Assembly (NCBI RefSeq): GCF_004217545.1
Contig: NZ_SHKY01000001.1
Span: 6,448,001 to 6,512,000 of the forward strand
Reading direction: 5' to 3'
Length of the DNA: 64,000 bases
Origin: Krasilnikovia cinnamomea
Lineage (GTDB): Bacteria > Actinomycetota > Actinomycetes > Mycobacteriales > Micromonosporaceae
Both the position numbers and the translations under genes were made by a program. How positions within the stretch are numbered: the first letter of the stretch is position 1; each line of letters starts with the position of its first letter. Below are positions 49,685-58,451 of this stretch, piece after piece. The notes under the pieces were generated by a model. It was not told the origin of the DNA. It ran no database searches and saw only the letters and a list, made by a program, of their open reading frames with translations.

Positions 49685-49721
49685 CGCGGCTCCTACGGCA
49701 GCGGATGCCGTAGGAGCCGCG
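49685..49721. terminator. Strong bidirectional terminator
   Basis: A perfect 16-bp stem (49685-49700 with 49706-49721, core GGCTCCTACGGCA) around a 5-nt loop GCGGA, placed between the convergent DUF3618 and DUF2795 genes. It begins 7 nt after the DUF3618 stop. Confidence 0.85.
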
Positions 49722-49737
49722 TCAGGAACGGCCGCGA

Positions 49738-50097
49738 TCACCGGCGTCCCAGCGCCCTCCAGACCTCGACGACGGTGTCGTAGACGACGCCATCGGGCAG
49801 GCGGTCCAGGTCGGCCAGGACGTCGTCGGGTGCCTCAAGAGTCTCGGCGCTGCGGCGCAACGTGTCGCGGTCACCGGGTAGCGCCGAGCGGCCGATGAAG
49901 CGACCGAATCGGCTGAGCGCGTCGTTCGGGGCTCCGGCACCGAGCGTCTGGGTCGGATCGGGCTGGTCCTCGCCCGCCGGCTCGGCCATCTTCCATTCCT
50001 CGGCGCGGCCGCCGGTGACGCCCTGCACCGTACCGAGGACCTCGTGCTTCATCTGTTCGTCGACACGAGAACTGTGCTTGCTGCTCCCTCGCTCCAT
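49738..50097 (-). CDS. DUF2795-domain protein
   Basis: A 119-residue protein: an N-terminal basic stretch ERGSSKHSSRVDEQMKHEVLG, a linker with EDQPDP, and a C-terminal DUF2795 domain (ALPGDRDTLRRSAETLEAPDDVLADLDRLPDGVVYDTVVEVWRALG). The start has GAGGAAGCC upstream. DUF2795 proteins are frequent in actinobacterial stress regions; the short domain resembles a helical nucleic-acid- or protein-binding module. Function unknown. Confidence 0.84.
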   Translation of the reverse strand: MERGSSKHSSRVDEQMKHEVLGTVQGVTGGRAEEWKMAEPAGEDQPDPTQTLGAGAPNDALSRFGRFIGRSALPGDRDTLRRSAETLEAPDDVLADLDRLPDGVVYDTVVEVWRALGRR

Positions 50098-50156
50098 GGC
50101 TTCCTCGTTCCCGGCTGCAAACCGGGCAAACCACGGATCTCGGGCTCGGGGTCTGG

Positions 50157-50807
50157 TTAGGCGCCCCGATCCCGGTCCGGTCGCAGGACCTCCAGCAGCA
50201 GGTCCAGTTCGGTCTGGGCCAGCTCGCTCTGGGCCAGCTCGGCCGACGCGTCGCCGACCTGCCCGGGCGGCGGGGCGGTGAACACCGCGCGGGCCAGCCC
50301 GGTGCCGATGAGCACGAGGGCCAGGACGCTGATCCGCGCGGCGGTGACGTCGCGGCGCAGTTCCCCTCGGCGGGCGGCCTGCGCGATCAGCGTCTCGATC
50401 CGTTCGCGGGCCGCGAGGTACACGTCGTCGCGCAGGATCTGCCGCAGGTGGGGGTCGTGCGCGGCCTGCCCCATCAGCGACAGCAGCGCGGGCCCGGCGG
50501 CGGCGTCGAGGATCCGCTGCTTGCGGGCGAGCAGCTCGCGCAGGTCGCCGTCGAGTGAGCCGGTGTCGATGTCGCTCAGTTCGTCGAGTGCGATGTGCCG
50601 CGCGACGGCACCGGCGAGCGCCTGCTTGGACGGCCACCGCCGGTACAGCGACGCGGTGGAGGCACCCGCGCGCCGGGCGACCGCCGTCGTGGTGAACGCC
50701 GCGTAGCCCGACTCGTTGAGCACCTCGATCGCCGCGTCGATCAGCGTCTGGTCCAGGCGCGGGTCGTTGCGCCGCCCCCTTCGCACCGGGTCCATGTTCG
50801 TCGCCAC
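50157..50807 (-). CDS. TetR-family transcriptional regulator
   Basis: A 216-residue regulator with an N-terminal TetR helix-turn-helix (LIDAAIEVLNESGYAAFTTTAVARRAGASTASLYRRWPSKQAL) and a TetR_C ligand-binding region. GTG 50807 is preferred because GGGGAGA sits 8-9 nt upstream; ATG 50795 lacks a ribosome site. It is divergent from the aldehyde dehydrogenase across an inverted repeat, so it probably represses both; an aldehyde or fatty ligand is a guess. Confidence 0.88.
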   Translation of the reverse strand: MATNMDPVRRGRRNDPRLDQTLIDAAIEVLNESGYAAFTTTAVARRAGASTASLYRRWPSKQALAGAVARHIALDELSDIDTGSLDGDLRELLARKQRILDAAAGPALLSLMGQAAHDPHLRQILRDDVYLAARERIETLIAQAARRGELRRDVTAARISVLALVLIGTGLARAVFTAPPPGQVGDASAELAQSELAQTELDLLLEVLRPDRDRGA

Positions 50808-50853
50808 AGCCGGATTCTCCCCGCGCCGTGGCTCGTGGTGTCGCTCACACACA

Positions 50854-50872
50854 AAACGAAAAGCTTCCGTTT
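50854..50872. promoter_or_regulatory. Candidate TetR operator
   Basis: AAACGAAAAGCTTCCGTTT is an interrupted palindrome (AAACGnAA...TTnCGTTT, 14 of 19 positions symmetric) in the 88-nt gap between the divergent TetR and aldehyde dehydrogenase genes. It stands out as AT-rich. Confidence 0.5.
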
Positions 50873-50895
50873 CGCTTATCGGCTACGGTGGGGCG

Positions 50896-52329
50896 ATGAG
50901 CGCATCGACCCTCGCCGAAGGCAGCCGGATTCCCGAGACGGTCACGGCGGCGCGCGAGCACTTCGACTCCGGCGCGACCCGTCCGCTCTCCGCCCGGATC
51001 CGCCACCTGCGCGCGCTGCGCGCCATGCTCACCGAGAACGAGCCGGACTTCGAGGCCGCGTTGTGGAGCGACCTGCACAAGAGCCCGGCGCAGACGCAGC
51101 TCACCGAGCTCAACGTCGTCGTTGCCGAGATAAATCACGCGCTGCGCTACCTGCGCCGGTGGGCCCGGCCCAAGCGCGGGCCCGTACCGGTGACGTTGCT
51201 GCCCGGCCGCGCCCGCCTGGTTCCCGAGCCGCTCGGTGTGGTGCTGGTGATCGCCCCGTGGAACTACCCGGTGCAACTGCTGCTCGACCCGCTGGTCGGC
51301 GTGCTGGCCGCGGGCAACACGGCCGTCCTGAAACCGAGCGAACTCGCCCCCGCGACCGCGGCGCTGATCGCCCGCCTGGTGCCGCGCTACTTCCCGGACG
51401 GCGCCGTACGCACGGTGCAGGGCGGTGTCCCCGAGGCCACCGAGCTGCTGGCGCAGCGGTTCGACCACATCGTGTTCACCGGCGGCGGCGCGGTCGGCCG
51501 CGTCGTCATGCGCGCGGCCGCCGAACACCTGACGCCGGTGACGCTGGAGCTGGGCGGCAAGTCGCCCGTCTGGTTCGACGACGATGCCGATCTCCCGGCG
51601 GTCGCGCGCCGCCTCGCCTGGGCGAAGTTCACCAACGCCGGGCAGACCTGCGTCGCCCCGGACTACGTCATGACCACCCCCGACCGGGTACCGGCGCTCG
51701 TGACCGCGCTCCGGCACGCGATCGACGACCTGTGGGGCGCCGACCCCCGCGCGAGCGGGGAGTACGGCCGGATCGTCAACGAGCACCAGTTCGACCGCCT
51801 AGTCGGCTACCTCACCGGCGCCGAGGTGGTGATCGGCGGCGACCACGACCGCGGCCAGCGCTACCTCGCCCCCACCGTCGTCACCCTCCCCGACGGCGGC
51901 CGTCCCGTGGTCGGCCCGCTCGCCGACCACCCCGTACTTCGGGAAGAGATCTTCGGCCCCGTCCTGCCGATCGTCCCGGTCGCCTCGGCCGAGGAGGCGG
52001 TCCAGGTCATCAACGCCTGGGACAAGCCGCTCGCCCTGTACGTCTTCAGCTCGTCACCGCGCACCCGGCGCCTGTTCGAGCGGCACACCTCCTCCGGTGC
52101 CGTCGTGCACAACGCCGCCCTGATCCACGCCGCCGCGACCGGACTGCCCTTCGGCGGTGTCGGGCCGAGCGGCATCGGCGCCTACCACGGCAGCTACTCC
52201 TGGCGCTCCTTCAGCCACCTCAAGCCCGTCCTGACCAAGCCGCTCAGGCCCGACACGCTGCGGCTGGCGCAGCCGCCCTTCACCGCGCGGGGAGTACGCC
52301 TCATCCGCAGGCTCATGCGTCACGGCTGA
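50896..52329 (+). CDS. Class-3-type aldehyde dehydrogenase
   Basis: A 477-residue NAD(P)-dependent aldehyde dehydrogenase. PWNYPVQLLLDPLVGVLAAGNT, the catalytic Glu in VTLELGGKSPVW and the catalytic Cys in FTNAGQTCVAPDYV are all present. The sequence is of the ALDH3 (fatty/aromatic aldehyde) kind and lacks the C-terminal membrane anchor. ATG 50896 is close to the operator, so tight TetR control is expected. Likely role: aldehyde detoxification. Confidence 0.9.
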   Translation: MSASTLAEGSRIPETVTAAREHFDSGATRPLSARIRHLRALRAMLTENEPDFEAALWSDLHKSPAQTQLTELNVVVAEINHALRYLRRWARPKRGPVPVTLLPGRARLVPEPLGVVLVIAPWNYPVQLLLDPLVGVLAAGNTAVLKPSELAPATAALIARLVPRYFPDGAVRTVQGGVPEATELLAQRFDHIVFTGGGAVGRVVMRAAAEHLTPVTLELGGKSPVWFDDDADLPAVARRLAWAKFTNAGQTCVAPDYVMTTPDRVPALVTALRHAIDDLWGADPRASGEYGRIVNEHQFDRLVGYLTGAEVVIGGDHDRGQRYLAPTVVTLPDGGRPVVGPLADHPVLREEIFGPVLPIVPVASAEEAVQVINAWDKPLALYVFSSSPRTRRLFERHTSSGAVVHNAALIHAAATGLPFGGVGPSGIGAYHGSYSWRSFSHLKPVLTKPLRPDTLRLAQPPFTARGVRLIRRLMRHG

Positions 52330-52381
52330 GGCGCCGGTCCCCGCATGCCTGCCGCGTGAGGAGCCTGAATCGGTGGATTGA

Positions 52382-53050
52382 TCAGTCGCGCCGTGCGGCG
52401 CGTACGACGACGTCGTGCAGGTCGACGGTCCGGCCCCCGGGCCTGGCCACCGTCCGGAGCTGCTGCTCGGCGGTGGTGATCTCCCACCGGGCGGGGTCGA
52501 GGCCCGCGGTGATGTCCGCGAGGGTGACCGATGCCTCGGCGGGCGGATGATGCCCGTGTCCGGCCGCGTCGGAGGCGTGCGGGTGTCCGGCCGCCTCCGG
52601 GGTGTGCAGGTGCCCGACGATCAGCAGCGTGCCGCCGGGCGCCACCCAGCCCGCGATGCGCTCGTAGAAGGCCAGCTGCGGCATCGCCGGATGCGCGTAG
52701 TGCGTGGTGACCAGATCGAAGCGCGTGCCGGGTTCCCAGACGGTCAGGTCCGCTTCCACCCAGCGCACCGGCTCGGACACCCCGCTCGCCCGGGTCGCAC
52801 ATTGCGCGGCCCGGGCGAGCGCCTCGGCGGAGATGTCGGCCGCGACGACGCGCCAACCGCGCGAGGCCAGCCAGATCGCCTCGGCGCCGGTGCCGCACCC
52901 GGCGTCCAGCGCCGTGCCCGGCACCAGGTCGCCGGTCGCCTGGACGAGATACGGGTTCGGCGGCTCACCGTCGGCCACGGCGCCGGACCGTTCGTCGTGC
53001 GCCTGATGCCAGTGCTGGTCCCAGTAGTCCTTGTCGAACCCGTGCCTCAT
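52382..53050 (-). CDS. Class I SAM-dependent methyltransferase
   Basis: A 222-residue methyltransferase: TALDAGCGTGAEAIWLASRGWRVVAADIS for SAM binding, then DLVTTHYAHPAMP and a His-rich segment (HTPEAAGHPHASDAAGHGHH) that is unusual and could bind metal. N-terminus FDKDYWDQHWHQAHD is typical of small-molecule or thiol methyltransferases. ATG 53050 overlaps the stop of a short upstream frame. It is divergent from the XRE-cupin regulator. Confidence 0.86.
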   Translation of the reverse strand: MRHGFDKDYWDQHWHQAHDERSGAVADGEPPNPYLVQATGDLVPGTALDAGCGTGAEAIWLASRGWRVVAADISAEALARAAQCATRASGVSEPVRWVEADLTVWEPGTRFDLVTTHYAHPAMPQLAFYERIAGWVAPGGTLLIVGHLHTPEAAGHPHASDAAGHGHHPPAEASVTLADITAGLDPARWEITTAEQQLRTVARPGGRTVDLHDVVVRAARRD

Positions 53051-53112
53051 CGGGCCGCCCCCGGGTGCGAGAGCCGGGCCACGGCGCCGTCCCGCACGAA
53101 CCGCTCGATCAT
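53047..53112 (-). CDS. Possible 21-aa upstream peptide coupled to the methyltransferase
   Basis: ATG 53112 follows GAGGAG and reads MIERFVRDGAVARLSHPGAAR, with its TGA overlapping the methyltransferase ATG (ATGA). It could be a leader ensuring coupled translation or the surviving tail of a longer gene: the frame continues upstream with coding-like residues DDEELE. Weak support. Confidence 0.28.
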   Translation of the reverse strand: MIERFVRDGAVARLSHPGAAR

Positions 53113-53171
53113 CTCCAGCTCCTCGTCGTCTGTGCCGGTCGCCCCGATGGTGACCGGGCCCGTGACCGCTG

Positions 53172-53197
53172 GGCAAAGCTCTTTGCCGAATGGCAAG
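53172..53197. promoter_or_regulatory. Candidate operator of the XRE-cupin regulator
   Basis: GGCAAAG-CT-CTTTGCC (53172-53187) is a near-contiguous perfect inverted repeat, and a third half-site GGCAA follows at 53192-53196, paired as TTGCC-GAAT-GGCAA. It ends 9 nt before the GTG start at 53206, placing it across the likely promoter or leader. Confidence 0.6.
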
Positions 53198-53205
53198 GTG
53201 GGTTC

Positions 53206-53796
53206 GTGAGGCAGGAGTACGACCGCACGCTCGACGCCGTCGGCGCCAGGCTGAAACAGCTCCGGTCGCGCCGCGACATCACCCTCACGGACCTGTCCAA
53301 GGAGACCGGCATCTCGGTCAGCACGCTGTCCCGGCTGGAAGCGGGCCTGCGCCGTCCCACGCTCGAACAGCTGCTCCCGCTCGCCCGCGCCCACGGTGTG
53401 ACCCTCGACGAGCTCGTGGACGCGCCGCCGACCGGCGATCCCCGGATCAACCTGCGCCCCATCGCGGTCGGCGACGGAGCGACCGTCCTACCCCTGACCC
53501 GCAGGCCCGGCGGCATCCAGGCGTACAAGTTCGTGCTCCCGGCCGGGGACGACGAGCGGGCACCCGACCTGCGCACCCACGAGGGCTACGACTGGGTCTA
53601 CGTCCTCAACGGGCGGCTGCGCCTGGTCCTCGGCACGCACGATCTGCTCCTCGACGCCGGGGAGGCCGCCGAGTTCGACACCCGCACCCCGCACTGGTTC
53701 GGGGCGACCAGCGCCGGTCCCGTCGAGTACCTCAGCCTTATCGGCCGGCAGGGCGAACGCGCACACCTGCGCGTCGCACCCGCGGCGCGTAAGTAA
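53206..53796 (+). CDS. XRE-family regulator with C-terminal cupin domain
   Basis: A 196-residue regulator: an HTH_3 domain (VGARLKQLRSRRDITLTDLSKETGISVSTLSRLEAGLRRPTLEQLLPLA) joined to a cupin (THEGYDWVYVLNGRLRLVLG, EFDTRTPHWFGA) that would bind a small effector. This is the SutR/PuuR-like architecture. The GTG start at 53206 lies close to an inverted repeat, consistent with autoregulation; the divergent methyltransferase is a probable second target. Confidence 0.88.
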   Translation: MRQEYDRTLDAVGARLKQLRSRRDITLTDLSKETGISVSTLSRLEAGLRRPTLEQLLPLARAHGVTLDELVDAPPTGDPRINLRPIAVGDGATVLPLTRRPGGIQAYKFVLPAGDDERAPDLRTHEGYDWVYVLNGRLRLVLGTHDLLLDAGEAAEFDTRTPHWFGATSAGPVEYLSLIGRQGERAHLRVAPAARK

Positions 53797-53906
53797 TAGA
53801 TGTCAATCGATGGACACAAGCCGTTTACGTATGGTCCGCTAGGGAACAGGGGCGCACCGCTACCGTCCTTCCACCTTGGCCGTTCGCTCCGCTCCCGGGA
53901 GGTTCC

Positions 53907-55067
53907 ATGGACCGTCGTACCCTGCTGCGTGCCACCGTCGCCGGAGCCGGCGGCCTGGCGCTGCCGTTCACGGCCTGGTCGGCGGCGTACGCCGCGCCCG
54001 CGCAGAACGCCGACGGCCCGTACGGACCCCTGCGGCCCGCCGACGCGAACGGCATCCAGCTCCCCGCGGGCTTCACCAGTCAGGTGGTCGCCCGCTCCCG
54101 GCAGATGGTGCCCGGCACCTCGTACGTCTGGCACGACGCGCCGGACGGCGGGGCGGTGATCCCGCACGGCAGCGGCTGGATCTACGTGTCCAACTCGGAG
54201 GTCGCCGCGTCCGCCGGCGGCGGCGCCTCGAAGGTCGTCTTCGCCGCCGACGGGACGGTCGTCGACGCCGCGCGCATCCTGTCCGGCACGGACATCAACT
54301 GTGCCGGGGGCAGGACCCCGTGGCACACCTGGCTGTCCTGCGAGGAGATCGCCCGCGGCCGGGTCTGGGAGACGTACCCGCTCGGCGGGTCGGCCGTGGC
54401 CCGGCCCGCGATGGGCCGGTTCAAGCACGAGGCGGCGGCCGCCGACCCGGTCCGCCAGGTCGTCTACCTGACCGAGGACGAACCCGACGGCCGGTTCTAC
54501 CGCTTCGTCCCGGCGGCCTGGGGCGACCTGTCCGCCGGCACGCTGCAGGTCCTCCGCGCCGGCACCGGCACGTCCGGCGCCTTCACCTGGGCCACCGTGC
54601 CGGACCCGGACGGATCTCCTACCGCCACGCGCCACCAGGTCTCCGGCGCGAAGGTCTTCAACGGCGGCGAGGGCTGCCACTACGCCGACGACACCGTCTG
54701 GTTCACCACCAAGGGCGACAACCGAGTCTGGCAGGTCAACCTCACCGCCGGGACGTACGAACTCGCCTACGACGACAACCTGGTCAACCCGGGCCCGGCG
54801 CCGCTGACCGGCGTGGACAACATCACGGGCACGCCCGGCGGCGACCTCTACGTCGCCGAGGACGGCGGCAACATGGAGATCTGCCTGATCACGCCGGACG
54901 ACACGATCTCGGTGTTCCTGCGCGTCACCGGACACGGCCGGTCCGAGATCACCGGCCCGGCCTTCACTCCGGCGGGGGACCGGCTGTACTTCTCGTCGCA
55001 GCGCGGCACCTCCGGCACCTCCGCGGGCGGGATCACCTATTGCGTGACCGGCCCCTTCCGGGGCTGA
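53907..55067 (+). CDS. Tat-exported DUF839 (PhoX-like) protein
   Basis: A 386-residue protein with a twin-arginine signal (MDRRTLLRATVAGAGGLALP, cut near residue 32) and a DUF839/PhoX beta-propeller (GSGWIYVSNSEV, CAGGRTPWHTWLSCEE, FKHEAAAADPVRQVVYLTEDEPDGRFYRF, EGCHYADDTVWFTTKGD). PhoX enzymes are calcium/iron alkaline phosphatases. The TPWxTWLxCEE and GRFKHE segments suit that metal site, but the protein is shorter than classic PhoX. The ribosome site is GGGAGG. Phosphate-ester hydrolysis outside the membrane is likely but not certain. Confidence 0.82.
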   Translation: MDRRTLLRATVAGAGGLALPFTAWSAAYAAPAQNADGPYGPLRPADANGIQLPAGFTSQVVARSRQMVPGTSYVWHDAPDGGAVIPHGSGWIYVSNSEVAASAGGGASKVVFAADGTVVDAARILSGTDINCAGGRTPWHTWLSCEEIARGRVWETYPLGGSAVARPAMGRFKHEAAAADPVRQVVYLTEDEPDGRFYRFVPAAWGDLSAGTLQVLRAGTGTSGAFTWATVPDPDGSPTATRHQVSGAKVFNGGEGCHYADDTVWFTTKGDNRVWQVNLTAGTYELAYDDNLVNPGPAPLTGVDNITGTPGGDLYVAEDGGNMEICLITPDDTISVFLRVTGHGRSEITGPAFTPAGDRLYFSSQRGTSGTSAGGITYCVTGPFRG

Positions 55068-55170
55068 CCCCACCGGTGCGCTGCGGGGCGGTCGCCGCGA
55101 ACGCCGCCGCCGACAATCGGCTCGTCGTGGTGCCATTGCGTACAAAGGGGATCTTCGCGAGGATGCTTCG

Positions 55171-56124
55171 GTGACCGCGATTCCGTACACGGCCGGACTG
55201 CACCGCCTTGCCGGCGACACCTTCGCCTACCTGCAGCCCCCGGGCACCTGGGGGTTCAGCAACTGCGGCCTGGTCGCCGATGGTGACCAGGCGCTGCTGG
55301 TGGACACCCAGTTCGACCTGCCGCGCACCCGTGCGCTGATCGACACGATCGCGGCCGAGCTGCCCGGCCTGCGGATCGGTACGGTGGTCACCACGCACGC
55401 CAACGGTGACCACTGCTGGGGAAACCAGCTGTTCGGCGACTCGGAGATCATCGGCTCGGCGGCCACCGCGCACGGGATGGCGCACGAGGTGCCGCCGGAG
55501 GCACTGGGCGCGCTCAGCGGCCCCCACGCCCCGGACGGGCCGCTGGGCGACTACCTGCGCCGGTCCTTCGGCTGCTTCGACTTCTCCGGCATCGCGCTGA
55601 CCCCGCCCACGCGGACGTTCACCGGCCGGCTGGAGGTGCGCGTCGGCGGCCGTACGGTCGAGCTGGTCGAGGTCGGTCCCGCGCACACCGACGGCGACGT
55701 CGTCGCGCACGTGCCCGATGCCGCGACGGTGTTCAGCGGCGACATCCTGTTCATCGGTGATCACCCCATCATGTGGACCGGGCCGGTCGACAACTGGCTG
55801 AAGGCGTGCGCCTGGATCGAGGCGACCGGGGCGCGGTACGTGGTGCCGGGCCATGGCCCGGTCACCGACCTGGCCGGGGTGCGGGAGTTCCGGGGCTACC
55901 TGGAGCACGTCGCCGAGCAGGCCGACCGCCGCTACGCGGCCGGGGTGCCGTACTGGCAGGCGGCGACGGACATGCCGCTGCCCGACGCCTGCCGGGGGTG
56001 GGGGCACCGGGAACGGCTGGTGATCACCGTGGCGGCGCTGTACCACCAGTTCGGTGCGCCGCAGGCCCCGATGATGGAGGTGCTGACCCACACGGCCGCC
56101 GCCGAGCGGGCGTCGGCCGGCTGA
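55171..56124 (+). CDS. MBL-fold metallo-hydrolase (THANGDH type)
   Basis: A 317-residue metallo-beta-lactamase-fold protein with zinc motif TTHANGDHCWGN, AHTDGDVVAHVPDA, FSGDILFIGDHP and VPGHGPVTD. The variant HxNxDH and the C-terminal helical tail match a cytosolic family often annotated as Zn-dependent hydrolases near quinoprotein or cyclase genes. The GTG start is 104 nt after the DUF839 stop. Substrate unknown. Confidence 0.85.
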   Translation: MTAIPYTAGLHRLAGDTFAYLQPPGTWGFSNCGLVADGDQALLVDTQFDLPRTRALIDTIAAELPGLRIGTVVTTHANGDHCWGNQLFGDSEIIGSAATAHGMAHEVPPEALGALSGPHAPDGPLGDYLRRSFGCFDFSGIALTPPTRTFTGRLEVRVGGRTVELVEVGPAHTDGDVVAHVPDAATVFSGDILFIGDHPIMWTGPVDNWLKACAWIEATGARYVVPGHGPVTDLAGVREFRGYLEHVAEQADRRYAAGVPYWQAATDMPLPDACRGWGHRERLVITVAALYHQFGAPQAPMMEVLTHTAAAERASAG

Positions 56125-56272
56125 GCGCGCCGCCCACCGCCGGCTTGCCAGTTCACCGGCGCCGGACGGGCGAGTACTCACCGTTACGGGGCCGGGGGGC
56201 ACCTGATCGTACCGTCAGGTCCGGATCATTCGCTGCTGATGCACTTGACCGCGAACGGCATACTCCGTCGTC

Positions 56273-57733
56273 GTGATCAACACTCGTGCGGGAAGCACCT
56301 CCGCCGCCTGGAAGCGGCGTGCTGCCCGGCTTTCGACCACTCTGCGTAGCTACCTCGACAGCGTTGCGTTGCGGGCGCCGTGGGGGGCGGCGACCGCGGA
56401 CCGACCGGCTCTCGCCCTGCGGCCGCGGCACTGGTGGCTCGCGGGAGTTGGTGCGCTACTGGCCGTGATCCTGGCGGTCGCTTTCGTCCGGCACTACACG
56501 TTCGTCGACACCCGCATCTACCTCGGAGCGGTGCGGTCGTGGATCGCCGGCAACCCCCTGTACGCGTACGCGGCGCCGGGCTCGGGGCTCGGGTTCACCT
56601 ATCCGCCGTTCGCCGCGCTGGTCATGGCGCCGTTCGCCTGGCTCCCGGCGGGCGTGATGGGCTGGGGCAGCCTACTCGTCAGCGTCGCCGCGTTGACCTT
56701 CGTCCTCGGCATCGTCCTGCGTCCGGTCGCGGACCGCTACGGCTGGAACCGCGGCCGTACGGTGGCGATCGCCCTCCCGATCGCGCTGCTCAGCGAGCCG
56801 GTACGGCAGACCCTCGGCATGGGCCAGGTCGACCTCGTGCTGTTCGCGTTGATCACGGCGGACCTGCTGGCGATCCGGCGGGCGGCCCGCGTGGCGAACG
56901 GGGGCGCCCCGGTCCGCACGCCGGCCGGGGACGGCGCCGTTCGCCGCCGCTGGAACGCCGGTACCTGGGCCGGGGTGGGCATCGGCCTGGCCGCCGCCTT
57001 CAAGCTCACGCCGGCGCTGTTCATCGTCTACCTGCTGGTCACCGGTCAACGCCGGGCCGCGCGGACGGCGATCGTCACGGCCGCCGCCGCCACCCTGGCG
57101 ACGGCGTTGCTGGTGCCCCGGACGACGCTGCAGTACTTCGGCGCCACGCTGTGGCAGACCGACCGCGTCGGTCGCACCGACGTCTCCGAGAACCAGTCGC
57201 TGGCCGGCCTGCTGGCCCGGCTGACCGACACGCCGCACGCCCCCGCCCTGGCCTGGGTACTCGTCGCGCTCGCGGCGCTGGTGCTGGGGCTGGCCCGGGC
57301 GCGGCAGGCGCACGTCAACGGCGACGAACTGGCCGCCTTCACCCTGGTCGGACTCACCGCCGGCCTCATCAGCCCGGTCTCCTGGACCCATCACATGACG
57401 TTCCTGCTGCCCGCCGTGGTGATCCTGATGGACACGGCGTGGCGCCGCAGGCTGGCGGGAGCGCCGCCGAGAGTCGTGCGGCTTCGCCTGGTGGGCGCCT
57501 CGGCCGTCCTGCTGCTGACGATCGCGTCCCCGTTCTGGTTCGTGCTGCACCGGCTGCCGGCGACCTCTCACTACGCGGACGGCTGGCCCGGCGTCGTCGC
57601 GGAGAACGCCATCACGCTGCTGCTGGCGGTGCTCGTGGTCGCGCTGCCGCACCGGCTGGGGATGGACCTGACGGCACGGAACTCGCCCGCGCCGCCGCCT
57701 GCCCGGCTGGTCGACGCCCGCGATGGCGGATGA
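56273..57733 (+). CDS. GT87-family (DUF2029) membrane glycosyltransferase
   Basis: A 486-residue protein with about 11 membrane helices. The first luminal loop has VDTRIYLGAVRSWIAGNPLY, holding the catalytic-type Asp, followed by FTYPPFAALVMAPF, the GT87 signature; SENQSLAGLLARL is another conserved segment. The family (PimE-like) transfers mannose or related sugars from polyprenyl phosphate outside the membrane, for phosphatidylinositol mannosides or glycoproteins. The start is GTG 56273. No partner gene. Confidence 0.85.
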   Translation: MINTRAGSTSAAWKRRAARLSTTLRSYLDSVALRAPWGAATADRPALALRPRHWWLAGVGALLAVILAVAFVRHYTFVDTRIYLGAVRSWIAGNPLYAYAAPGSGLGFTYPPFAALVMAPFAWLPAGVMGWGSLLVSVAALTFVLGIVLRPVADRYGWNRGRTVAIALPIALLSEPVRQTLGMGQVDLVLFALITADLLAIRRAARVANGGAPVRTPAGDGAVRRRWNAGTWAGVGIGLAAAFKLTPALFIVYLLVTGQRRAARTAIVTAAAATLATALLVPRTTLQYFGATLWQTDRVGRTDVSENQSLAGLLARLTDTPHAPALAWVLVALAALVLGLARARQAHVNGDELAAFTLVGLTAGLISPVSWTHHMTFLLPAVVILMDTAWRRRLAGAPPRVVRLRLVGASAVLLLTIASPFWFVLHRLPATSHYADGWPGVVAENAITLLLAVLVVALPHRLGMDLTARNSPAPPPARLVDARDGG

Positions 57734-57898
57734 CGTAGTGGCGGGCATCACGGTCCGTCTACAGCGGACTGGGGCGCGCTAGGCTCAGCGACATTCGACC
57801 GATCCCCGGTGCACGTGGCAGCGCCGCCGCCCGGGGCCGCGGACCGGCTCCGGGCCACCGACGGGACCGGAGGCCGGGCGCGCGACACGGGGGTGTCC

Positions 57899-58378
57899 AT
57901 GAGCGGGGAACGCGATCGCGGATGGCTGATGGCGGCGATCGACCTGTCGCGGCTGTCGCCACGGTCGCAGGACCGCTACGCCGTCGGCGCGATCGTCGTC
58001 GACGACCGCACCGGTACGGCGCTCGCCGCCGGTTACACCGCCGAGACCGGGCCGCATCTGCACGCGGAGGAGGTCGCTCTGGCCAAGCTGCCCCGCCGGT
58101 ACGACGGCGACCTGGGCGGGGCCACGATGTACACCTCGCTGGAGCCCTGCACGACGCGGCGATCCCGGCCGGACTCGTGCGCGGGCCTGATCCTCGCGGC
58201 CGGCCTCGGACGCGTCGTGCTCGCCCTGCGCGAACCGCCCGTCTTCGCCGCCTGCCAGGGCATCCGCACCCTGCGCAGGGCGGGTGTCGACGTCGTCGAG
58301 CTCGGCGACCTGGGGCACCTGGTCCGGGAGATCAACGCGCACGTCCTCGGCGGCATCGGCGAACCGGCCGTCGTCTGA
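57899..58378 (+). CDS. Cytidine/deoxycytidylate deaminase-family protein (RibD-like)
   Basis: A 159-residue deaminase-fold protein with the zinc motif HAEEVAL and a second motif SLEPCTTRRSRPDSCAGLIL, where the PCxxC loop is expanded by several residues. It resembles the deaminase half of RibD or tRNA/small-molecule deaminases, without the reductase domain. ATG 57899 is chosen; the open frame to 57809 looks non-coding. Substrate unclear. Confidence 0.8.
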   Translation: MSGERDRGWLMAAIDLSRLSPRSQDRYAVGAIVVDDRTGTALAAGYTAETGPHLHAEEVALAKLPRRYDGDLGGATMYTSLEPCTTRRSRPDSCAGLILAAGLGRVVLALREPPVFAACQGIRTLRRAGVDVVELGDLGHLVREINAHVLGGIGEPAVV

Positions 58379-58451
58379 CCGGGCACCCGGACATCGATGC
58401 AAGGCGATATGGTCGGACGGCAATGATCCCGAGCGCCGGAGGCGTCCTGCG

